Positions 1 to 5,232 of a stretch of 5,232 nt of DNA are shown here, piece by piece. A program made the position numbers and the translations under genes. The notes below the pieces were generated by a model. The model ran no database searches and had not been told where the DNA came from. It saw only the letters and a program-made list of their open reading frames with translations. Every line of letters starts with the position of its first letter. Within the stretch, counting starts at the first letter, position 1. Source of the stretch: an uncultured Alistipes sp. (GTDB lineage Bacteria; Bacteroidota; Bacteroidia; Bacteroidales; Rikenellaceae); NCBI GenBank assembly GCA_947174295.1, contig CAMWIG010000153.1, positions 1 to 5,232 of the forward strand, in the 5' to 3' direction.

Positions 1-1137
1 GAACAGCGCCGCAAGCCCCGCATCCGAATCGCCAGCCGCAAACCGCCGCAGACGCTCGTCGACGGGCAGCGCCGCCTGCCCGGCAGTCTCGGGAAGCGAC
101 AGCGCCACACGGTCGTACAGAGCGCCGAAATCAGCCTCGTGGCAGCGGCACAGAGCGTCGTACCCCACCCCTTCGGTCAGCCGCGCGTCGGCGTCGAGAC
201 GCTGCGACGGATTCGCACCGTCGCGGCTCGGGCTGCGGTCGAAACCGTTGAACGACGTGGCGGCGCGGAGCACGAAGACGGCCTCGCGGCACTCTTCGAC
301 CCGTATGCGGCCGTCGCCGACCGTCACCCGGCCGTCGACAGAGAGCGGCGACAACCGCGCCTCGAACGACATTCCGCGGCCCTCGGGGCCATCCTCGTAG
401 ATGACCTGCTCGCGACGGATTACGCGGCCCGCGGAATCGAAGTACTCGGGGTGCAGGCGCTGCGTCCCTGCCTCGGCGATGGCCTCGACCGTGCGCCGCT
501 GCACGTGCGCCGGAGCTTTTCCGCGAATGGTCAGTCCGCCGGCCGACGAGAGCGTCTCGATCGGATGCGGCGATGTCAGGCGGGCGTCGAAGCGCAGCAC
601 CGGCTCGGAAGCCGTGAGCCGCACGACGACGGCACGGTGTGGGTGCGAGGCGAAGACCTCGCGGACGATGCGCACGCCGCCCTGAACGTAGGACGTCGTA
701 ACCACGGCGCGCGACATGTCGAGCTCATGGCGGTAATCGGACACCTCGCCCTCCATGCGCATGTCGAGCCACAGGTCGCCGCACGGCTGGTAGGCTTCGT
801 TGAGCCGCCCTATCCACTCGCGCTGCATAAGCGCCTCGGCACCGGCATTGTCGCCCGCAGCGAGAAGCCGCAGCACCTCGTCGCGGCAGCCGTCGATCCG
901 TATGCCGTCGACCGACATGCCGGGCTCGCCGCTGTACAGCGTGCTTTCATTGAACTGTATGCGTTCGCACGACGTGTCGCCGAAGACCATCGCGCCCATA
1001 TGTCCGTTGCCCACTGGCAGCGCCTCCTCCCACACCCGGGCCGGAGTGCCGTACCACAGAGTGTCGCCGTTGCGGGCGTCGCTCCCGCAGCCGAACATAG
1101 CCGCACAGAGCGGCAGCAATAAGAGCAGTCGTTTCAT
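1..1137 (-). CDS. GH95 family alpha-L-fucosidase/alpha-L-galactosidase, N-terminal part (3' end outside window)
   Basis: The frame is open from the ATG at 1137 to the window edge, giving 379 codons with no stop. The start is fixed by the ATGA overlap with the lyase gene and by a signal sequence: K2-R3, a leucine run, then MFGC with Cys17 as a probable lipidation site. The -3 and -2 residues (Met, Phe) are not ideal for a lipobox, so lipoprotein status is likely but unproven. The mature protein opens with the GH95 N-terminal signature: LWYGTPARVWEEALPVGNG (27-45), GAMVFGD (48-54) and ERIQFNESTLYSG (58-70). Further family-like segments are GRLNEAYQPCGDL (110-122), DYRHELDMSRA (134-144), EVFASHPHRAVVVRL (160-174) and ATSFNGFD (293-300). 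Residues 357-379 (LPVDERLRRF onward) resemble the linker before the (alpha/alpha)6 catalytic barrel. GH95 enzymes are usually about 750-850 residues, so the catalytic acid and base are off the window and fucosidase cannot be told from galactosidase here. The family removes terminal alpha-L-fucose or alpha-L-galactose by inversion. Confidence 0.9.
   Translation of the reverse strand, partial: MKRLLLLLPLCAAMFGCGSDARNGDTLWYGTPARVWEEALPVGNGHMGAMVFGDTSCERIQFNESTLYSGEPGMSVDGIRIDGCRDEVLRLLAAGDNAGAEALMQREWIGRLNEAYQPCGDLWLDMRMEGEVSDYRHELDMSRAVVTTSYVQGGVRIVREVFASHPHRAVVVRLTASEPVLRFDARLTSPHPIETLSSAGGLTIRGKAPAHVQRRTVEAIAEAGTQRLHPEYFDSAGRVIRREQVIYEDGPEGRGMSFEARLSPLSVDGRVTVGDGRIRVEECREAVFVLRAATSFNGFDRSPSRDGANPSQRLDADARLTEGVGYDALCRCHEADFGALYDRVALSLPETAGQAALPVDERLRRFAAGDSDAGLAALF
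1134..1137 (-). other. ATGA stop/start overlap coupling the PL8 and GH95 genes
   Basis: Read on the minus strand, 1137-1134 is ATGA. ATG starts the GH95 gene and TGA (1136-1134) ends the PL8 gene. No Shine-Dalgarno-like sequence is visible in the preceding lyase codons, so translation of the hydrolase probably depends on ribosomes finishing the lyase. The two enzymes are almost certainly made from one transcript in linked amounts. Confidence 0.9.
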
Positions 1138-4025
1138 CGGCGCGGAGTAAGTCGTATTTCATAATTGCGGCCGCAGCATGTGGTGATGCTCAGCTGCGTA
1201 AGGCCGTCGGAGCATTGCGTCGAAACTTCGCCGCCGTCGCACACGGCATCGAACTCGCCGCGCAGGGTGACCGTCGTCCGATGCGGAGCTTCGGGGACGA
1301 CGACCTGCGCCTCGGTGAGCTTGTCCATGCACGGAACCGACGGACGGCGCATGTCGGGCTCGCAGAGCGTAAGGCGCGCCGCACCTCCGCCGGCAGGCTG
1401 CCAGACGAAGGCCAGCGGTGTGTCGGTGCATGCGACGGGCACGCTCTCGGGCGTTGCAGCCGAAGCCTCGAACAGCGCCGCGCAGCAGGTGCCCGAGGGT
1501 TTGTGGAAGACTATATGTCCGGCTGCATTCTGTTGCAGCACCTCGATGGCGCTGCGCGGCGAGAGCAGGCTCTCGGCCAGTTTGCGGTCGCCCGACTGAA
1601 CGAGGAAGTAGCGGTACGAAGCGTCGGCCGGAGCTGCACCGTGGTCGAGAAGAGCGCAGACATTGCGTCCGTGGCGCTCGACGGTCGTCCCGCCGCCCGC
1701 CACGGCGTAAATCACTCCGGCGGGGTCGGCGACCGTCTCTCCGCCGCGCACCTTGCGGATGCGGCCGTCGCACCGGCTGCCGCACGACTGGAACAGCGGC
1801 GTGACGGTCGCATGCGCGCCGTCGGTGCTGCCGATGCCCGAACCGAGGCAAAGCACCGCATCGTCGAAGAAGAAACAGCTCTTGTCGGCGCGCAGGTCGC
1901 CCGGATATGCCGGAGCGTGCATGCGCAGCGCGAACATGGCGGCACCGTCGGCCGCCACACCCGCGAGGAAGGTCTCGTCGGAGTAGTTGCGGTGCGACGA
2001 ATAGCCCTTCGCGTGCTCCTTGCGTTCGAGCTCCTCGCGGCTGAGCCTGATGGCCGTAGTACCCGAAATGAGGCTCCAATCGAAGCCTGCGGCCTGCGGA
2101 CGGAAAGTTCGGAATCCGCTCTCGGAGTCGATATATTCGAGGTGTCCGTGCGAGAGGTAGCGGCCGGCGAGATTCTCCGTCGACGAGGTCTCGTAATCCC
2201 ACACGTAGCTGCTGAAACCCTTCACATTGAAGTGGAAGCGCGGAGTCTTGACCACCAGCAGGCCCGAATAGGGCATGAAGCGCGAGCCTACTGGCGTCTC
2301 TTCGGCTCTCACGCCGCTGCCGAGCGCCCGCACGAGAAGTTCGGTCTCGCCCACCGAAGCCGTGTACGAGAGGTCGGAGTCGACGGTGCCGACGACACGG
2401 TCGAGCTCTTCGGGGTAGAGTTCGGCGATGCGCCCGGCCGCAGCGAGAAGCTCGCGGTCGGGTTCGCCGCAGGCGTATGCCGCATAGGCGAACGCAGGAA
2501 CCAGCTCTTGCAGGATGTCGTATCCCTCGGGAAAGCGTCCCACCGTACCGGCCGGAACGCTCAGCCCGGCGCAGAAGAAACGATAGGTCAGAAGACCGTT
2601 TTTAATGCGAGCGACTGTTTCGGGCGCGAGCGCATAGGGCGTATCGTGCAGCAGATAGGCCACAAGCGCACCCACGTAGAGCGCATGCGGATAGTAGGCG
2701 CTGTTGTACGCCCCGCGATGGTGATAGCCAGAACCGTCGGACTTGAACGTGCCGAAGTATCCCGGGCCGTAGTCGAGGGCGCTGTCCATGTAGTCGCGGT
2801 ATGCCGTCAGGGCAGTGCAGCGCTCCTGTCCGTCGGGCAGCAGCAGTGCGTAAATCAGCTTCGCGAGCCCCAGCGCACGCAGATTGTCGGCCACTTCGCC
2901 GCCGTGTTCGGGTTCGAGGTAGCAGATGCCGAAGAGCGACATCCACCGCAGAGTGTTCAGCTCGCGTTCGCGCACGTCGGCCGGCAGGCGGTCGCGCAGC
3001 AGGAAGAGCGAGTGGAAATAACCGGCGCTGCGCAGCTTCTCGAAGCAGAGCGAGCCCAGTCCGCTGCCGTCGGCCCACCCCTGGTCGCAGAACCAGTCGT
3101 AGATGTCCAGCGCGCGGTCGAGGCTGCGCCGGCTGCCGTTCTTGCGGTAGTCGAGCGCCAGCGGCAGCAGCACGTACTTGTTGATATCCATGAAGTAGAG
3201 GGTCTTCTCGCCGTCGATGGTCGCGGGAGTGCGCATCGGATAGAGCGGCTCGGTGAGCCGGTAGCCGGCGCCGGCCTCGACACCGCGGCGGATGAACTCC
3301 GCCTCGGCCCTGCGGCGGAGTGCGACACGTGCATCATCGACATCGCCCGAACCGAGATACCACTCTTCCAGACGGCGCTCGATGACGGCTATCTCTTCGG
3401 CCGACGCCGCAACGCAGCGCGCCGGGTCGGGCTCGGCGAGACGGTACTTCATGAAGTCGGGTATAAGACTGAAATCCTTGCGGTTCACCGTCACCTGCGC
3501 ATCGCTCATCTTCTGCCACGACACGTCGGGGGTGAAGGCCAGAGCATCGAGGCATACCACGCCTCCTCCGCAGCCTTCGGGAAAGCGGATTTCGGCTGCG
3601 GCGATTCGCGCCTTGGGATTCATTCCCATATCCTCGCGGAAACGGTTCCACAGACAGCGCCAGCCGCTGAACGAGAGATTGAAGGCCACGCGGCACACCT
3701 CCACGCCCTCCGAATCGCGAAAGACGAAGTGAAGCGGCGCGTCGATCGGACGTTCGTTGTAGACCCAGGCTGCTATGCCGCCGCTGCGCGATGCCGCCGC
3801 CTCGGCCAGGCCCATAGGTTCGGCGATGCGCACCACGGCGCCCGGCTGCCAGTCGATGCGCAGCGATTTCCCGCCGAGCTTGAAGTGCTGCGAGGTGTAG
3901 CCGAGCTCGGCCCCTTCGGCACTCCATGCGGCGGCCTGCGGCGTCTCGAACGAATATATCCGGGCCGCAGCATCGGCGACAGTCGCAAGCACGGCTGTAA
4001 ATACAATAAACAAATATCTTTTCAT
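1134..4025 (-). CDS. PL8 family polysaccharide lyase, chondroitinase ABC type
   Basis: Complete 963-residue protein with stop TGA at 1136-1134. The start at 4025 gives a clean signal peptide (MKRYLFIVFTAVLATVADA, cleavage near residues 19-21, no lipobox), so it should be periplasmic or secreted. The domain order matches chondroitin ABC lyases. Residues about 22-170 form a jelly-roll N-domain (YSFETP at 24-29, HFKLGGKSLRIDWQPG at 47-62, GWRCLW at 121-126). Residues about 200-545 form the helical toroid. Residues about 580-963 are beta-sandwich, ending in an EIRLTP tail like that of the Proteus vulgaris enzyme. Recalling the catalytic set of that enzyme (His501, Tyr508, Arg560, Glu653), I place His436 in DGSGYHHRG, probably Tyr444, Arg497 in VGRFPEG and Glu612 in DYETSSTEN, followed by GRYLSHG at 621-627. 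PL8 lyases cut hexosaminidic bonds next to uronic acid by beta-elimination, leaving 4,5-unsaturated uronate ends. Chondroitin or dermatan sulfate is the default substrate; hyaluronan or another uronate-containing glycan is possible. The protein has 25 cysteines. It follows susD after a 132-base gap containing a terminator, and overlaps the GH95 gene by four bases. Confidence 0.93.
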   Translation of the reverse strand: MKRYLFIVFTAVLATVADAAARIYSFETPQAAAWSAEGAELGYTSQHFKLGGKSLRIDWQPGAVVRIAEPMGLAEAAASRSGGIAAWVYNERPIDAPLHFVFRDSEGVEVCRVAFNLSFSGWRCLWNRFREDMGMNPKARIAAAEIRFPEGCGGGVVCLDALAFTPDVSWQKMSDAQVTVNRKDFSLIPDFMKYRLAEPDPARCVAASAEEIAVIERRLEEWYLGSGDVDDARVALRRRAEAEFIRRGVEAGAGYRLTEPLYPMRTPATIDGEKTLYFMDINKYVLLPLALDYRKNGSRRSLDRALDIYDWFCDQGWADGSGLGSLCFEKLRSAGYFHSLFLLRDRLPADVRERELNTLRWMSLFGICYLEPEHGGEVADNLRALGLAKLIYALLLPDGQERCTALTAYRDYMDSALDYGPGYFGTFKSDGSGYHHRGAYNSAYYPHALYVGALVAYLLHDTPYALAPETVARIKNGLLTYRFFCAGLSVPAGTVGRFPEGYDILQELVPAFAYAAYACGEPDRELLAAAGRIAELYPEELDRVVGTVDSDLSYTASVGETELLVRALGSGVRAEETPVGSRFMPYSGLLVVKTPRFHFNVKGFSSYVWDYETSSTENLAGRYLSHGHLEYIDSESGFRTFRPQAAGFDWSLISGTTAIRLSREELERKEHAKGYSSHRNYSDETFLAGVAADGAAMFALRMHAPAYPGDLRADKSCFFFDDAVLCLGSGIGSTDGAHATVTPLFQSCGSRCDGRIRKVRGGETVADPAGVIYAVAGGGTTVERHGRNVCALLDHGAAPADASYRYFLVQSGDRKLAESLLSPRSAIEVLQQNAAGHIVFHKPSGTCCAALFEASAATPESVPVACTDTPLAFVWQPAGGGAARLTLCEPDMRRPSVPCMDKLTEAQVVVPEAPHRTTVTLRGEFDAVCDGGEVSTQCSDGLTQLSITTCCGRNYEIRLTPRR

Positions 4026-4157
4026 TCGGTTTCTCTGAAATTAGGTTGTTCGACACCCGCTTTCCGGCCGACGGCACGTACAAAACCGGCGCGGCCCGCG
4101 GCTTATCGAAAAAGTTCGGGCGGCTTGAAAGGCCGCCCGAACGATAAGTGAATGGAA
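4026..4157 (-). other. Intergenic region between susD and the PL8 gene
   Basis: This is the only non-coding gap, 132 bases long. Its susD-proximal third is the terminator hairpin. It is followed by a very GC-rich stretch (about 4087-4103), then an AT-richer leader (about 4026-4050) up to the lyase ATG. The bases before the ATG are purine-rich (CAGAGAAACCGA) but contain no clear Shine-Dalgarno sequence, which is normal in Bacteroidota. I found no good match to the Bacteroidota promoter pair (TTTG at -33, TAnnTTTG at -7) in the leader. Confidence 0.75.
4109..4142 (-). terminator. Rho-independent terminator after susD
   Basis: On the minus strand, GTTCGGGCGGC (4142-4132) pairs perfectly over 11 bp with GCCGCCCGAAC (4124-4114) around a seven-base loop CTTTCAA, followed at once by TTTTT (4113-4109). 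The stem begins about 15 bases after the susD stop. The plus-strand reading has an A-tract before the stem and no T-tract after it, so it acts on minus-strand transcription only. Extra complementary arms, CTTATC (4148-4143) and GATAAG (4107-4102), flank the whole element and could enclose the U-tract as a bulge. It should end, or partly attenuate, transcripts coming from susC/susD before they reach the enzyme genes. Confidence 0.85.
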
Positions 4158-5232
4158 TCAGTTCATCCAGCCCGGGTTCTGCGTGAACTTGGGCATGATA
4201 TCGAGCTGCGTCTGCGGAATGGGCATCAGCTCGTTGCGGCCCTCGCGCGTGTAGTTGAAGACGATGTAGGTACAGTTCTCCGACGCACCCCAGTCGGCCA
4301 CGTCCTGCGCCGTCTGGCGGATGGTGTTGTAATACACGCCCCAGCGAATCAGGTCGCTCTTGCGCTGGCCCTCGAAGCAGAGCTCCCAGCCGCGCTCGCG
4401 GCGAATGGCCTCCCGAAGCTCGTCCTGCGAAAGATTCGAGATGTCGTGGCGCGTATCGCCGTAGGCGCGGCGGCGAACCTGGTTAACGGCAGCATGAGCC
4501 GTCTCGGTCGGGCCCTGCGATTCGTTCAACGCCTCGGCATAGAGCAGCAGCAGGTCGGCATAACGCATGACATACCAGTTGACCGTCGAGTTGTAGTTCT
4601 GGTTGTAGAGCGGCGAATTTTTGGCGTAGCGCTCGATGTCCCACTTGGCGGGCGTGTAGCGGATGCGCAGGTTGTCTTTGTCGCGGTCGGAAATCGTGCC
4701 GCGTTTGCCGGTGAGCTTCTCGCGGAAGTCCTCGCGGGCTTCGAGCCATGCCATATAGTTCTGCTGTCCGTCGGTGTCGATAACCGTGTAGGTCTGGCGC
4801 TCGCCGCCAATGGTGACGGTAAATTCGCCCTTGAAGCCGTAGCAGTAGTCGGCGACCGAAAGCGGACGGCGCGGGTCGGCGGACTCGGCGGCCTCCCACT
4901 TCTGCACGAAGGGGTACACCACGCGCCAGCGCGCCTGACAAGTACCGCGGTTACCCGCCTGCGAGGTGATGACGCCGTTCCACTTGCCGATCATGCCGAC
5001 GGGGTCCGACGAACCTACCTTGGAGCCCCAGTAGAACGAAACCTCCACGAGACTCTCGGCAGGGTCCCACGTGCTGCTGCCGGCATTCTCCCACAGATTG
5101 ACGAACTGCGGCAGAAGACGGTGGTGGCCCGATTCGATGACTATTTTAGCAGTCTTGGCAGCCTCGGCCCACTTCGACTCGTCGCGGACGGGATAGCCGG
5201 CCCACGTGGCGTAGACACGGGTCAGAAGCCCC
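4158..5232 (-). CDS. SusD/RagB family outer-membrane glycan-binding lipoprotein, C-terminal part (5' end outside window)
   Basis: The frame is open from the right edge (first full codon 5231-5229) to TGA at 4160-4158, giving 357 visible residues. SusD proteins are commonly 500-650 residues, so the N-terminal third to half, with the lipoprotein signal, is missing. Family features in visible-fragment numbering: LLTRVYATWAGYPV near the start (2-15), typical of the helical TPR region; VIESGHHRLLPQF (32-44); MRYADLLLLYAEALNE (222-237); AAVNQVRRRAY (247-257); RRERGWELCFEGQRKSDLIRWG (277-298); and the C-terminal IPQTQLDIMPKFTQNPGW (338-355). These last four are hallmark SusD/RagB C-terminal motifs. 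The protein sits on the cell surface as the lid of a SusC-type TonB-dependent transporter and binds oligosaccharide before import. Its gene normally follows susC directly, which predicts a susC gene just beyond the right edge. The actual ligand cannot be read from this fragment; the downstream enzymes suggest an acidic, fucose- or galactose-bearing glycan. Confidence 0.95.
   Translation of the reverse strand, partial: GLLTRVYATWAGYPVRDESKWAEAAKTAKIVIESGHHRLLPQFVNLWENAGSSTWDPAESLVEVSFYWGSKVGSSDPVGMIGKWNGVITSQAGNRGTCQARWRVVYPFVQKWEAAESADPRRPLSVADYCYGFKGEFTVTIGGERQTYTVIDTDGQQNYMAWLEAREDFREKLTGKRGTISDRDKDNLRIRYTPAKWDIERYAKNSPLYNQNYNSTVNWYVMRYADLLLLYAEALNESQGPTETAHAAVNQVRRRAYGDTRHDISNLSQDELREAIRRERGWELCFEGQRKSDLIRWGVYYNTIRQTAQDVADWGASENCTYIVFNYTREGRNELMPIPQTQLDIMPKFTQNPGWMN

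Noticed and set aside
139..1122. A 327-codon plus-strand open frame over the GH95 gene.
   Set aside because: It is the same kind of in-register antisense shadow. It ends exactly at the one TTA leucine codon in the GH95 signal peptide. The minus strand carries the clear GH95 signature.
4026..4090. A possible Bacteroidota-type promoter before the lyase gene: TTTTG near 4086 and TAATTTCA near 4040 on the minus strand.
   Set aside because: The spacing is about 37 bases instead of about 20, and the -7 element misses the last two consensus bases. It would also leave only about 13 bases before the ATG.
4102..4148. A bidirectional terminator or an operator palindrome.
   Set aside because: The plus-strand side has no T-tract after the stem and no plus-strand gene ends here. 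The T-run placement fits one-way termination of minus-strand transcripts.
1215..4151. A 978-codon open frame on the plus strand covering nearly all of the lyase gene.
   Set aside because: It is in exact codon register with the lyase on the other strand, so its stops would be TTA, CTA or TCA codons in the lyase. GC-rich codon choice avoids these. The translation is rich in Arg, Ala, Gly and His with no recognisable domain, and it runs through the terminator hairpin.
4158..5048. A SusD start at the GTG at 5048.
   Set aside because: The frame stays open upstream to the window edge and encodes further SusD-like residues (LLTRVYATWAGYP and onward). The GTG is an internal valine codon.

Overview
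The window looks like part of a polysaccharide utilisation locus (PUL) from a high-GC member of the Bacteroidota. Three genes lie head to tail on the minus strand. They read from right to left as an outer-membrane SusD/RagB-type glycan-binding lipoprotein, a polysaccharide lyase of family PL8 (chondroitinase ABC type), and a glycoside hydrolase of family GH95 (alpha-L-fucosidase or alpha-L-galactosidase type). The phylum assignment rests on the SusD homologue, the lack of clear Shine-Dalgarno sequences and the PUL arrangement. The high GC content would suit an Alistipes-like gut bacterium, but the genus is a guess.

Layout: 5232-4158 is the C-terminal 357 residues of SusD, whose 5' end (and presumably a SusC partner gene) lies beyond the right edge. 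4157-4026 is the only intergenic gap. It holds a strong rho-independent terminator hairpin that starts nine bases after the susD stop; I see no convincing promoter after it. 4025-1134 is the complete 963-residue PL8 lyase with a cleavable signal peptide. 1137-1 is the N-terminal 379 residues of the GH95 enzyme. Its ATG overlaps the lyase stop codon (ATGA), and it runs off the left edge just as the catalytic domain would begin. No plus-strand gene is supported: the long plus-strand open frames are in-register shadows of the two enzyme genes.

Inferred teamwork: SusD (with SusC) captures a glycan at the cell surface, the PL8 enzyme cuts a uronic-acid-containing backbone by beta-elimination, and the GH95 enzyme removes terminal alpha-L-fucose or alpha-L-galactose. 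A chondroitinase-like lyase translationally coupled to a fucosidase-like enzyme points to a fucosylated glycosaminoglycan or a similar branched acidic glycan, not plain chondroitin sulfate. That substrate is an inference and the most interesting idea in the window. No RNA gene, CRISPR array, insertion sequence or phage element was seen.
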